This document shows, piece by piece, positions 1 through 8,912 of a stretch of 64,000 bases of DNA. The stretch covers positions 1-64,000 of the forward strand of contig NZ_JALJFG010000007.1 in NCBI RefSeq assembly GCF_023242475.1, given 5' to 3'. The position numbers and the translations under genes are program-made. The notes under the pieces were generated by a model. The model was not told the origin of the DNA and made no database searches. It saw nothing but the letters and a program-made list of their open reading frames with translations. Each line of letters opens with the position of its first letter. Within the stretch, counting starts at the first letter, position 1. The stretch comes from Pseudomonas sp. MWU15-20650 (GTDB taxonomy: Bacteria > Pseudomonadota > Gammaproteobacteria > Pseudomonadales > Pseudomonadaceae).

Positions 1-385
1 GTTTATGGAGCGCTTACATTGAACTTATGGGCGATGTCAGATGTTCATAAGCGGCTCATGAGCCTGAAATTACTGGCTAACCGCTCTAGAAATTAACGCG
101 CCTGTTCATCGATTGATGTTCATAGACCTAGTTTTCTCCGCCGTCCTTACCCTCGTCGCCCCAACCTCTGACGGTCCCAGTCCAGTTGCTTCGTCCACGC
201 AACCTAAACGAACATCGCTGACAGCAATAGATTGCAGCGGTGCGCCCCTCCGGTTGACGTACCGCTTTTGCCTGTCAGCCCGTCCCCGACGGTAAGATCT
301 CCATCAACACAGAGATTTTTTGTAGGGGACACAGGAAAAGCGGTACAAGGGCACCGGCAATCTAAGGACGACTAGCGAGCTTTAA
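1..385. other. Left-edge intergenic stretch, no gene recognised
   Basis: I see no convincing gene here. A 60-codon open frame at 113-295 on the plus strand has no clear ribosome binding site and looks like chance. The stretch lies downstream of the minus-strand ABC-3C operon. It contains ATGTTCATAAGC at 41-52, which recurs in inverted orientation at 10794-10805 beside the recombinase fragment; this may mark an element end. Confidence 0.5.
41..52 (+). repeat. 12-bp sequence inverted with 10794-10805
   Basis: ATGTTCATAAGC here is the exact reverse complement of GCTTATGAACAT at 10794-10805. The two copies bracket the accessory block (ABC-3C operon, nested IS elements, HNH/NTase cassette, recombinase). 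A 12-mer match can arise by chance at this scale, so a role as terminal repeats is only an inference. Confidence 0.35.
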
Positions 386-2758
386 CTAGGAGTCCGTGCT
401 GTATTTGAACCTATTGCTTGGTACATATTCTCTGCGCTGCATTAGGTTCACGATTTTGACGCTCTCGCTATGCTTGATGTATTTATATGTGAAGTATCTT
501 GCAACTTTATCTTCATGAGTGGAGAGCACGATTTGCTTGTCTTGGAAGTCGTTGCGTAACAGCTCGACCAATGAAGACATGTTGATGTCATCCATCGTCT
601 GGACTGGATCATCGATTAAGATGGTTCCGAATTTTTTGGAATAAACACGGTGCAATGCTAACGTCAATGCGATTACAACAGCAGAAATTTGCCCTGAACT
701 CATTGTATTCAGAATGTCGTGGTCGCTCTTCCAATCCGAGACTAGTCGCACATTTTTTAGCTCATCCTCACCTGTTGGATCTTTAATGAATATGCCGTGT
801 CCTATTCCAGCTTGGTGGCTTTGGAGGATTTTTCCTGAGTAAATATAGAAGGGGATTTCAATATCTGTAATGAGATCCTTTCTATATTTTCTGATCTGAG
901 ATCTGACAATAGTAATGAGGTCTCCAGTGTCGGAGAGTGCTCGTTCAAGAAGCGAGTCATTTTTTTGAAGCTTTTGCAGCTCAACAGCATGCGCTCTCAT
1001 GTCGTTGCCGTACTGTTCTTTTATGTAAGTTTCTTTCTGCGTGAGGAGATCTATCGGGTAGGTTGTTAGCCTTTCAGCGGTTTTGTTGAAATAATCTTTG
1101 AAGATACGGTCTAGAGTTGATGATGTATGGGTTTCGTAAAAGTTTTCTGGTGCCGGCCCGATTAGCGCTCTTATTCTTTCGCACAATACATCTGTCGCTT
1201 CGGCAATGTATCTATCGCGAGCCGCGACGGGAAAGTCCTCAGCGAGGAGGTCTTCATGCTCAATGTTCTCGGTTATCAGCCATTGCCGTATATTTTCTAA
1301 GCGATCTTTAGATGCAAATGCCTCTGCAAGTTTGTTCAGGTCAGTCTGGCTAGGTTCTACATTTATTTCTAAGTAGACCTCGCAGGCGTTGAGCAAATCT
1401 GCTAGATGGTGCTTGGAGAAATTTTCCCGAGCAGCTACGGTTGCTTTATCTTTATCTGAAAGCTCACTACGGAGTAAGTCGCCATGTTTTTCGACAGCTG
1501 CTTTCAATGCGTCGTGAGTGTTATGGTCGTGGCCACAGAAGAAACATGAAGTTTCGGTAGGGGTGACGTCTAAAGCGGGAGACAGTTTGGAGTGGTGGTT
1601 CAGGATTTCTGTGTAGACTGAACTTACACCCTTGTTTTTTGAAATTAAGGTGTTGAGTAATGTCAAGGCATCACGGAACTCAGCTCTACCAGGCAGCTTG
1701 AGCGCAGTGTAAAGATTTTCTAAGCGGGAATTTTTAAGTATGTCGCTAATGTCTTCCTGTTGAAGGATATCATATGAGTTCTTAACTTCCTGATAGGTCT
1801 TGCTATAGTCTTGATAGCCATGGTAGTTCAGGTGTGTGTTAGCATAGCCTACGTAAAGCTCAAGCAGGTTGCGTTGGTGCAATGCTGACTGATAATGGCG
1901 ATTTCTCAAGTAGAAGTCACTGTGGCTTACTAGCCATTTTATGGCTTCAATTTCGGCGAGAGATGCGCTCAGCCTTTGTTCGGTCAGTTCGACTATTGTT
2001 TCAAAATCCCAATAAGGGGAGGTGTTGTTCTCGGACAGCCAAGGGAACGCATACTGATGTGACTCTGCCGGCTCAGTTGTGATTGCCAACTCGGGATCGA
2101 GATGGTACAAGCGCTGAAGTTCAGAGATTCGATTAGTTATTGACTTTTTAGCGACGTTGATTTTCCTTTGTGCGCTGGTAAGTTTTTCTAGGTTTTCGTC
2201 AGCTTCACGGGTGTCACCAAAAAGCTGCGCAAGCTCAGTTGCACGTTGAGTTTCATTGTTTGTTTTTAAGAATCTTGACGTTTCTTCTTGCTGCACATAA
2301 TGGAATAGCAAAAAGTCTCTGGCAAAATCTTTGCTGTCAAAAAATTGTTCAAGAACATCTTTTTTTGCCGGCTCGGCACTGCCATCGATGATCTCATTGA
2401 GCTCCCACAGTTCTGCGAATCTCGCTATTCGCTTCGAGGGGCCGGTAATATTGCTTTTAAGTTTTCGTTGAAAAATTCTTGTGTTGGAGTTTTCGTCTTT
2501 GAACTCTAACAATATTTCAACCGAAGAAGCATTTCTATGTGCTACAACGATGTCTGCAGGGTTTTGGCGGTTATCCAGGGTGATGAGTCTGCTGATATTT
2601 CCAGTTAGCGCTAACTCGACGGCATCAAATACCGAAGTTTTACCATATCCATTCGGCCCATCCAACAGGATCAGCTTGTTCCCTTCGAAGTCAATAGAGT
2701 AAGGTTCGCCGCCGAAAATTTTAAAATTCACCAACGTAATTTTGGTCAAGAATATCAT
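386..2758 (-). CDS. ABC-3C system ATPase (RecF/SMC-like AAA ATPase)
   Basis: A 790-residue ABC-class ATPase. The P-loop GPNGYGKT is at residues 34-41, close to an N-terminus typical of RecF/RecN/SMC proteins. A CxxC zinc-hook-like motif (CFFCG) is near residue 404, between helical and probably coiled-coil arms. An ABC signature region (MSSGQISAVVIAL) lies near residue 683 and the Walker B strand ILIDDPVQTMDD near 714. It is the last gene of a three-gene minus-strand operon. Its ATG overlaps the stop of the preceding gene by 4 bp. ATPases of this form with a small middle component and a nuclease/effector gene match the ABC-three-component (ABC-3C) systems proposed to act in biological conflict. 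The low-GC, AT-rich codon use differs from the core genes, which suits horizontal acquisition. The family call is from motifs and context. Confidence 0.85.
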   Translation of the reverse strand: MIFLTKITLVNFKIFGGEPYSIDFEGNKLILLDGPNGYGKTSVFDAVELALTGNISRLITLDNRQNPADIVVAHRNASSVEILLEFKDENSNTRIFQRKLKSNITGPSKRIARFAELWELNEIIDGSAEPAKKDVLEQFFDSKDFARDFLLFHYVQQEETSRFLKTNNETQRATELAQLFGDTREADENLEKLTSAQRKINVAKKSITNRISELQRLYHLDPELAITTEPAESHQYAFPWLSENNTSPYWDFETIVELTEQRLSASLAEIEAIKWLVSHSDFYLRNRHYQSALHQRNLLELYVGYANTHLNYHGYQDYSKTYQEVKNSYDILQQEDISDILKNSRLENLYTALKLPGRAEFRDALTLLNTLISKNKGVSSVYTEILNHHSKLSPALDVTPTETSCFFCGHDHNTHDALKAAVEKHGDLLRSELSDKDKATVAARENFSKHHLADLLNACEVYLEINVEPSQTDLNKLAEAFASKDRLENIRQWLITENIEHEDLLAEDFPVAARDRYIAEATDVLCERIRALIGPAPENFYETHTSSTLDRIFKDYFNKTAERLTTYPIDLLTQKETYIKEQYGNDMRAHAVELQKLQKNDSLLERALSDTGDLITIVRSQIRKYRKDLITDIEIPFYIYSGKILQSHQAGIGHGIFIKDPTGEDELKNVRLVSDWKSDHDILNTMSSGQISAVVIALTLALHRVYSKKFGTILIDDPVQTMDDINMSSLVELLRNDFQDKQIVLSTHEDKVARYFTYKYIKHSESVKIVNLMQRREYVPSNRFKYSTDS

Positions 2759-3459
2759 AGTTCGACACTCCAGATTTTCATCACTTCATCTAATATATTT
2801 TCATCATTCCATTCGGCTTCTATGGAAATGATTTCTTTGTAGATTGAATTAAGTCCAGGTGTGAGGTTATTTTCAATGTCTAATGCAAGATTGCTAAGCT
2901 TTTGCTCTTGAGGAGTATAGATTAGGAAGGGTAGTTTGAGGGTGGTCTTAAGAACTATCGAATACAGGCCCTTTGTGGAACTCTGCTTGAATTCGAGGAA
3001 ATTTTTGCCCCCATTAGCATTCAAGATGTTATTGATGACATCGTTGGTTATCTCTTCAAGCCCGTTGCTTGAAAGATAGGTCTGCAAGGCTAGCAATTCA
3101 CCCGTGGAGTAGGTTAGGACATTTTTCTTGAAGTTGTAGGGGTCTTCTTCCAAAGAAAATATTGTTTCTTTACTGATTTTTATCGCTTCATGGCACACAA
3201 TCATCGTGCAGTTCTTTTCAAAGAATCGTTCAGTTTTGCCTGAGTTTCGAATTTTTTCAAAAATAGTTTGAGCTTTTTCTTCCAAAAGCAGCATGGCCAC
3301 TTTATTGTCTTGCTCTTCGGCTCGGAGCGAGACGAAGTATTCTTGCTTGCTCTCGTCACTGGCTTTAAAAAGCGTGATCATAAAACCCGGCTCATCGAGA
3401 TCGAGGTCAATCCGTTGATAGCCATTGTTAGAAATGATGTTATTTATCAGATTTATCAT
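2755..3459 (-). CDS. ABC-3C system middle component
   Basis: A 234-residue acidic protein lying between an ABC ATPase gene and a nuclease/effector gene, with 4-bp ATGA-type overlaps on both sides. I recognise no catalytic motif. The position, the size and the strict overlap pattern are those of the 'middle component' of ABC-three-component systems. These are thought to bridge the ATPase and the effector, but the biochemical role is not established. The ATG at 3457-3459 overlaps the TGA of the upstream gene, so translation is probably coupled. Codon use is AT-rich like its partners. Other functions cannot be excluded from sequence alone. Confidence 0.7.
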   Translation of the reverse strand: MINLINNIISNNGYQRIDLDLDEPGFMITLFKASDESKQEYFVSLRAEEQDNKVAMLLLEEKAQTIFEKIRNSGKTERFFEKNCTMIVCHEAIKISKETIFSLEEDPYNFKKNVLTYSTGELLALQTYLSSNGLEEITNDVINNILNANGGKNFLEFKQSSTKGLYSIVLKTTLKLPFLIYTPQEQKLSNLALDIENNLTPGLNSIYKEIISIEAEWNDENILDEVMKIWSVEL

Positions 3460-4890
3460 TTGGCTAGCTTAATCTTGGCTTTATTAAGTGGAATAACGCT
3501 AATGCTTTTGAATGTCTCTGTTCTTTTCAAGCGTTGATCAGCATCGATCTCTATTGGCGCTTCGGTATTTTTTTCAGCATCCGGGTAGAAAATGTGATCT
3601 GTTTCTCCGCAATGAATCAAGTTTTCAATTTCGTATAAGAGTTCGGACAAGCAAGGGTTCGAGTGCATCTGCTTTGAGGTTAAATCAAACCGCCCATTGT
3701 TTGTAATAGTGGTGGGAAGAAAGTTTTGGAATGGGGGCGTGCTGGAACGATAGGTGAACTGATAGCGTGCGGCGTTTGGTGCAGAGCTGGCGATGTCTAC
3801 AGAGTGTAGAATCTTGAGCAGGTAAAGACGTATGCCCTCATCGTTATAAGTGAAAGCGTTACTTGTGTTACTTGCATCATCCAGGAGCAAATGGGGTGAA
3901 AAGCTTCGATAATGCTCCCAGAGCTCACGAGGATGTAATGCAAGCAAAATGGCGCAAGCAGCCTGAAGATTACAGGGTTGATCATTGCCTGCGTCAGGAT
4001 AATCTACTTCGTCACTCATGTATTGATCGATTTGATATGAGAATCTTTCCTTGAATTTGTATGCCAGATAGTCCTTGCTGATGTCTTCCAAGTCGGTCTC
4101 TAGTACGAGAATCAGCGAATCAATGCTTATCGAAAGTTTATTTTCTTTGGCTTTTGTTTTGTGGCGATCGATAATATGCCTGTCGATCATGCCGAGGTAG
4201 TGGTGAAAGGCCTTGTCAAGATGATCGTCGGTAATGATTTTTTTGCGAGCTTGGAAGGCAAGACTGATTTGATTTTTTATTTTTTTGTTGATGTCGTCTA
4301 GGTCGCAATATTTTTTCTTGTCGTCATACTCGTAGCTCGCAACCCTGCTCAGGGCATCATTTTTTTGGATAAGAATTTCCTCTAAAATGGCGTACAGTTC
4401 ATCCGCCGACTTAGTAGGAAATGCATAACGTAAAATCGCTGAGATTTTTGTTATTTTCTTTGAGTCTGAAGCCGCTTTCCCTATCGTCGTAGCAACTTTG
4501 TCAGCGCTATCTTGGTACTCATTACAAATGAAGATTAGGTCGTTTTTTATAGAGTCGATCAAAGAAGTGAAGTTGGGTCTGTTGTTGATGACACTTCCAA
4601 GTGTGGACGAAGCCAGAGACGGTTGGCTGTTTGTAGAGTTCAAGAGTAATTTCGATTAGCGCATTTGAGTATTTCTCGAAGGTACTCTTATTGTAAGCCT
4701 TCACTTGATGAATTGAGATCGATTCATCGTTTCTCTTGATTTCAAAGTCTTCTGTTGACTCAAGCATAAGGCTATATGCTGAGAGATCTGTGTCGGGAGT
4801 TTCTCTATTTATCAGGACTAAGGCATAATAAAGCGCTACTTTTCCCTGGTAGTTGAAACCACTCCAAGAGGGTGATGCATCGAAAGCCAT
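3456..4890 (-). pseudogene. ABC-3C nuclease/effector gene, split by a frameshift
   Basis: Two overlapping frames make up one roughly 480-residue protein. The first starts at the ATG at 4888-4890, with GGAG (plus-strand CTCC 4900-4903) nine bases upstream. It encodes SGFNYQGKVALYYAL and then a nuclease-like E...EDFEIK...HQVKAY pattern, typical of restriction-endonuclease-fold domains in these effectors. It runs out of frame near 4593 at TWK. The other frame continues with INNRPNFTSLIDSIKNDL and runs to 3456. Removing one base from AAGTGTCATC (plus strand about 4593) restores a smooth TWK-V-INNRP reading. The downstream part is long and uninterrupted (to residue 395 of its own frame), so the lesion is recent or a sequencing error. 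The gene is first in the operon and overlaps the middle component by 4 bp. Confidence 0.75.
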
Positions 4891-5074
4891 TAACAAAATC
4901 TCCGGCACCAATGTCTGAATGAGTGCGCGGGTGGAGCTATCGAATGCTTGTGCCTCAGCGCCTCCCTACGCGAAACCCAATACTAGGCTAACTGGGTAGC
5001 ATAATGCCATCTTTCGTGAGGGGATTTTAAGGTGTAGCACTACTACGCCTAGCTTGTCACCAAGCGTATCGAGA
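4891..5074. promoter_or_regulatory. Intergenic region upstream of the ABC-3C operon
   Basis: This region must carry the minus-strand promoter of the ABC-3C operon. I cannot assign -35/-10 boxes with confidence. It ends at the left terminal repeat of the IS3-family element at 5075. Confidence 0.35.
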
Positions 5075-5373
5075 TGAATCGCCCCGGGTTTCGTAGACAC
5101 CTCTTTGCCTTAAACTGAGGCCAATCAGGAGGTGCCATGAGCAACCCACGTTATCCCGAAGAATTCAAAATCCAAGCGGTCAATCAAGTGACCGAAAAGA
5201 AACTGCCTGTCGCTGATGTGGCGGTGCGTCTTGGCGTGTCGACGCATAGCCTCTATGCCTGGATAAAGCGCTACAGCAAACCTCAGGCAGAACGGCAGCA
5301 AGACGATGATCAGCACGCTGAACTGCGTCGTCTGCGAGCGGAACTCAAGCGGGTCACTGAAGAGCGAGACATC

Positions 5374-5381
5374 TTAAAAAA
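5374..5381 (+). repeat. Target site duplication (left copy)
   Basis: TTAAAAAA immediately precedes the left inverted repeat of the ISL3-family element and is repeated at 6547-6554 directly after its right end. An 8-bp AT-rich duplication is the known signature of ISL3-family transposition. Confidence 0.9.
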
Positions 5382-6546
5382 GGTTCTTCACGGATTACCG
5401 GGAAAGACGCTCTTGATCTTCATGAAAAAGAATTCGCTGTCCCGGTAACCGTACGCCATCCGCTTAATGACCTTTATTCGATTGTTGATACCTTCCAACT
5501 GTCCCGTATGCATCGGCCAACGAACACGGCTGAGGATGCCCCGCCAGTAACCCTTCAATCGTTTGGCAAACTGGATCAGAGCCGGTATCTCACTTTCTTG
5601 AGCATGGCGCAGCCATTGCTGCCAGGCTGATCGCCAGCCCCAGGCGGAGCTCGGCGTCCACAGCGTTTTGAGCTCAGCCTTCATCAAATAAACCGTCATC
5701 AACGCTTGGTTGGCCGCCAGCAGATCCTCCAAACGCACCTGTTGCTCCGGCGTTTTCAGGCTCTGCGGGTTGCGCAGCAACAGCCATCGCGCTTGCTTGA
5801 TGACCTTTCGGGCAGGCTTGTCATATCGCTACCGCTTCAATTCGGGCGCACCCCTCTGGCCCCAGCTCTTCGAAGAAGGGCCTGATCGCCGCCCGGCTGC
5901 GACCTTCGCCAATCCAAAGCACTCGCCGGGTATCAGCGTCCAACACCACACTGGCGTAGCGATGACCTTTGAATAACGCGAACTCGTCCATTATCAAGCG
6001 CCGTGGTTGGGCCTTGGGTAAGGCACTCAACGCCGCTTGCAGCGCGCGCCGTTCCAGCAACCGAACGGTGTCCCAGTGCAGCCCGAACATCTCTGCAACA
6101 TGCAGTGTAGGAAGGCGTTCGCAGGCTCGAATAACGGCCTCTGCCAGCCGGCGCGTCATGCGGGCGTAGCGATCCAGCCAACTGACGGCTTCCATGCGCT
6201 TGCCACAATCACGGCAGCCAACACGCCTGAGCTGCACGTTGAGGCGGACTGCATGGCCAAGGATCGGCAAGTCACGCACGACACGATCGCAGTACTCATG
6301 AGTTGTTGAACAGAGCTTTTGGCAGCCACCACAGGTGGGAAATCGCATGGCCTGAGGGATCAGATCGATTTGAAGGGCATCGCCGTCAGGTTTGATCGTG
6401 ACGACAGAAAAGCCCTCCCAAAAAGGAAGGAAAGTATTAATATCGCGCATAAGAACGCCGGTTTGTTAGATGTGTTTGCTCGCACGAACATCATCAATCA
6501 AATCGGCGTTCTTGTTTCTGTGTTTCCCGGGATTCCGTGAAGAACC
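5382..6546 (-). mobile_element. ISL3-family insertion sequence, internally deleted
   Basis: 1165 bp bounded by imperfect inverted repeats: the left begins GGTTCTTCACGGATTACCGG and the right, read inward, GGTTCTTCACGGAATCCCGG (two mismatches). Both flanks carry TTAAAAAA. It sits inside the orfA of an IS3-family element. The transposase it carries on the minus strand has lost an internal segment, so the copy could move only if supplied with transposase from elsewhere. Confidence 0.9.
5388..6450 (-). pseudogene. ISL3-family transposase with internal deletion
   Basis: The N-terminal 209 codons start at 6450 and contain the ISL3 zinc-finger (CGGCQKLC and CRDCGKRM), a helix-turn-helix near LHVAEMFGLHWDTV and the first catalytic Asp region (LIMDEFALFKGHRYASVVLD). 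The frame ends at RIEAVAI-stop. Immediately after, another frame continues with DKPARKVIKQARWLLLRNPQ and runs through a normal C-terminus including QLEGINNRIKVIKRMAYGYR to 5388. In intact relatives these two parts are separated by roughly 45 residues including the second catalytic Asp. I infer a deletion of about 135 bp that also shifted the frame. The transposase is therefore inactive. Confidence 0.85.
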
Positions 6547-6554
6547 TTAAAAAA
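6547..6554 (+). repeat. Target site duplication (right copy)
   Basis: Second copy of TTAAAAAA, directly after the right inverted repeat of the ISL3-family element; it matches 5374-5381. Confidence 0.9.
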
Positions 6555-6557
6555 GGC

Positions 6558-7037
6558 CGCCGCGTACTTTGCCAAGGAGTGCGGCTGAAGTACGCCTTTA
6601 TCAAGCAGCACGCGGGCGACTATTCCATTCGACGGCTTTGCCTGACGCTGAAAGTCCATCCCAGTGGTTATTACGCTTGGTTGTCTGAGCCGCAATCTGC
6701 ACGCGCTAAAGACGACCAGCGATTGCTGGGTTTGATCAAGCACTCGTGGCTGGAGAGCGGCGGAGTTTATGGCTATCGCAAAATCCATGACGACCTGCGC
6801 GAGGTCGGTGAAGCTTGTGGTCGGCATCGTGTGGCGAGGCTGATGCGTCTTGAAGGTCTGCGCTCTCAGATAGGGTATCGACGCCGTCCTGGCAAATACG
6901 GCGGTAAGCCAGCGGTCGCCTCACCCAATTTACTGAAGCGCCAGTTCGATGTCGTGGAACCCAACAAGGTTTGGGTCACCGACATCACCTATATTCGTAC
7001 GTATGAAGGCTGGCTGTTGCCGCTGATGCGAATTTGA
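6558..7037 (+). pseudogene. IS3-family orfB transposase, 3'-truncated
   Basis: This encodes the N-terminal half of an IS3-family OrfB: KYAFIKQHAGDYSIRRLC, the helix-turn-helix-like HPSGYYAWL, the GVYGYRKIHDDLR motif and the start of the integrase core WVTDITYIRTYEGWL with the first catalytic Asp. The frame departs from family sequence after YEGWL and stops at 7035-7037. The second Asp and the Glu of the DDE triad are missing, so the enzyme cannot work. The break point coincides with a different repeat-rich sequence that begins near 7015. Confidence 0.8.
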
Positions 7038-7165
7038 CCCACGTAACGGTACACAGCTGACCCATAGTAACCTTCTCAAAATCCACCTCTGATCGGGCTC
7101 GGAGAACGAGCGCTTGGGTCAGTGAATAGTCAGCCGTTGGGTCAATTTTGCTCCCGCAGTAACAG
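7015..7165. mobile_element. Possible remnant of an IS end with TGACCCA repeats
   Basis: TGACCCA appears twice on the plus strand (about 7036 and 7060) and TGGGTCA twice in inverted orientation (about 7115 and 7138). Multiple short repeats near a terminus are typical of IS21-family ends. No transposase is present. The identity is inferred from the repeat pattern and from its position exactly where the IS3 relic is cut. Confidence 0.3.
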
Positions 7166-7281
7166 CTTGTCTTCCTACAACTGAAGATTCTCCTGCCAAA
7201 TCTGCTTTGAGTTGCTGTCTGGCGAAGTCTCGGCGGCAGGCAGTGAGCCTGCCGCATCAAACTCCCAAGCAAGAACCTAAT

Positions 7282-7509
7282 TCAAGCTTGAGGGGAGGTT
7301 GGAGTGGGCGGTTTGGCCGGCTCCACCTCACCAGCCCGAGTCTGTCCACTCCGGATTTTATCAATGTCCCACACCGCCTTCGCGACCTCCTCAATTTTCG
7401 CCACGAACTTGTCGACGTTGAAGCCGACTATGAAGGCCAGTGCGAAAAATCCAATTTCGCTTGCTCCGGCGTTCGCGGTCGACTCCAGTACCAACAAGCC
7501 TGCCTTCAA
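7282..7509 (-). pseudogene. Possible C-terminal fragment of a membrane-associated protein
   Basis: A 75-codon minus-strand frame with natural-looking composition: a hydrophobic stretch (ASEIGFFALAFIVGFNVDKF), then an amphipathic KIEEVAKAVWDIDK segment and a Pro-rich tail. The frame is closed upstream by a TAG at about 7536 and has only a TTG as a possible start. It is best read as the tail of a gene whose 5' part was lost when the neighbouring HNH cassette arrived. I cannot name the family, and the reading could be chance. Confidence 0.35.
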
Positions 7510-7581
7510 AGAGGAACGGCAGGGCTATGACATGGAGCAGCTCACAGCTACTCTGTGTGTATTGATTCTAGGTGTTCGGAT

Positions 7582-8274
7582 ATGGCGCAGCGCAAACACA
7601 TACCTCTCGAAATCAGACTCCGGCTCTTTTCTGACGCAGCGGGACATTGCCAGCGACCGGACTGCCTGCAACCTCTTTTCCCCGCCGAGATGGGCGGAGA
7701 AAAGCACATCGCCGAAATGGCGCATGTGATTCCGCATGGTGAAAAGGGCCCGCGCCACGACGAGAGGCCAGACGGAGAGTTTGAAGCCGATACAGTGGAG
7801 AACCTACTTCTGCTGTGCCCTGGCTGTCATACGCTGATTGACAAGAATGCGGCCGCGTACAGCCGCAGCACGCTGCTGACCTGGAAGAGTAACCACCTCG
7901 CAGCGCTGGCTACCAAGCAAGGCATACGCACCTACGATGACCGCGCTCAAGTCAGGAATGTCATTGTTGCCGCCATGGCTGAGAACAAAGCTATCTGGCG
8001 CATCTTGGCACCCTGTGATGGGTCAAGCTTTGAATATGATCCGGAATCAGAGTCAGCGAAGACATGGACGCATCGAATGAGGAATGTGATTCTGCCCAAT
8101 CACTTCCGCATCCAAGCCATCACGAATGCGAATGTGCATCTCATGACCGGTGCTGAACATGAAGTCTTCGCGCAATATCTGGAGCATGTTCGCGGTCTTG
8201 TTGAGCGTCACGTGTGCGACGTGCCCGGAAGGGCGATTCGCTATCCTGGAGAAATGGACGGAATCTTTGCATGA
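7582..8274 (+). CDS. HNH endonuclease-domain protein
   Basis: About 230 residues, starting at the ATG at 7582 (MAQRKHIPLEIRLRL). The N-terminal 100 residues form an HNH nuclease with a zinc-binding frame: CQRPDC near residue 24, HIAEMAHVIP with the first catalytic His, and ENLLLLCPGCHTLIDK with the Asn and last His. The same nuclease style is found in defence effectors such as those paired with SAVED domains. The C-terminal 130 residues match nothing I know and could be a sensor or partner-binding domain. Its TGA overlaps the ATG of the next gene (ATGA), so the three genes at 7582-9199 form one coupled operon. It probably cleaves DNA; the trigger is unknown. Confidence 0.85.
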   Translation: MAQRKHIPLEIRLRLFSDAAGHCQRPDCLQPLFPAEMGGEKHIAEMAHVIPHGEKGPRHDERPDGEFEADTVENLLLLCPGCHTLIDKNAAAYSRSTLLTWKSNHLAALATKQGIRTYDDRAQVRNVIVAAMAENKAIWRILAPCDGSSFEYDPESESAKTWTHRMRNVILPNHFRIQAITNANVHLMTGAEHEVFAQYLEHVRGLVERHVCDVPGRAIRYPGEMDGIFA

Positions 8275-8912
8275 AATGGCAGTTGAAATACGCGCTTGAA
8301 AATCTTCGCGGCGGGAGCGGCGTGATCTCGGCAGAGCATGCCGGCGGAGAAGCGATCCGCGTAGAGGTTCGCGAACAGCCCGAGGTTCTGGCAGTCGTCT
8401 CCGATACTGACAGGATGACGACTGAGTTGGCCTCCCAATATCATCGAGAGTGTCCTGGTATGAACTTTCTTTGCGGTTATCGTAAAGAGTGCGTCTGGGA
8501 GGGAGGTGCAATCGCTTATGTGGAGTCCAATTCCATTGGTTGGGGAAGCATAGGCACGCTCTCGTCGGCAATCCCGAAGGGCTCGGTTAAGCGCGCCTCC
8601 CATAAAGCATACGCGTTTGCATTCCGGTTGATTGACCAGCTTCGTTGTGTGATGGTCGTTGACCGAGAATTTGACCGCATTGTCACAGTGACGCTCGTAG
8701 GTGGGCGTTCACTCAGGATAGGGATGATCTTGGAATACGAGCCAATAGCCGAGCAGGTTCGTAGTCTTTGGAACGATTTCGGTGCCATTGATATCGCCTG
8801 GAACATAAACCCGAACGGATCGCCTACGCCTAGCGCAATTGAAGCTGGGCGGGAGTTGGGATGCAAGGTGCTCAAATGGGAAGACCTGAAGCCAACCCTG
8901 CAGAAGGGCTGA
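8271..8912 (+). CDS. Unknown protein in the HNH/nucleotidyltransferase cassette
   Basis: A 213-residue soluble protein that I do not recognise. The start is the ATG at 8271, which overlaps the HNH stop by 4 bp; its own TGA at 8910-8912 overlaps the next ATG by one base (TGATG). No signal peptide or membrane segment is visible. The C-terminal third has a conserved-looking run, GAIDIAWNINPNGSPTPSAI followed by EAGRELGCKVLKW, preceded by a beta-rich stretch (RIVTVTLVGGRSLRIGMILE). The strict overlap with a nuclease gene and a nucleotidyltransferase gene suggests that the three products work together. Confidence 0.75.
   Translation: MKWQLKYALENLRGGSGVISAEHAGGEAIRVEVREQPEVLAVVSDTDRMTTELASQYHRECPGMNFLCGYRKECVWEGGAIAYVESNSIGWGSIGTLSSAIPKGSVKRASHKAYAFAFRLIDQLRCVMVVDREFDRIVTVTLVGGRSLRIGMILEYEPIAEQVRSLWNDFGAIDIAWNINPNGSPTPSAIEAGRELGCKVLKWEDLKPTLQKG

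Larger units (their letters stand above)
5137..6588 (+). pseudogene. IS3-family orfA (HTH), split by ISL3 insertion
   Basis: The 5' part (5137-5381) encodes MSNPRYPEEFKIQAV and continues with a helix-turn-helix (VADVAVRLGVSTHSLYAWIK) and a leucine-rich coiled segment ending EERDILKK. The continuation (AAAYFAKECG, then stop TGA at 6586-6588) lies on the far side of the inserted element. Removing 5382-6546 together with one copy of the 8-bp duplication restores a continuous frame of about 95 codons. In the family, OrfA binds the IS ends and is fused to OrfB by programmed -1 frameshifting. An AGGAGGT-type ribosome site precedes the ATG. Confidence 0.8.
5075..7014 (+). mobile_element. IS3-family element, interrupted and 3'-truncated
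   Basis: The left end begins near 5075 with TGAATCGCCCCGGGTTTCG, similar to the terminal repeats of IS3-family (IS51/IS407-type) elements. orfA starts at 5137 and orfB follows in another frame. The element is split by an ISL3-family insertion at 5382-6546. It loses its right end near 7014, where the orfB frame leaves the transposase sequence after TYEGWL. No right inverted repeat is visible. It is therefore a dead relic that served as a landing site. Confidence 0.8.

Noticed and set aside
113..295. 60-codon open frame near the left edge
   Set aside because: No ribosome binding site, no family, low-complexity Ser/Pro/Thr composition.
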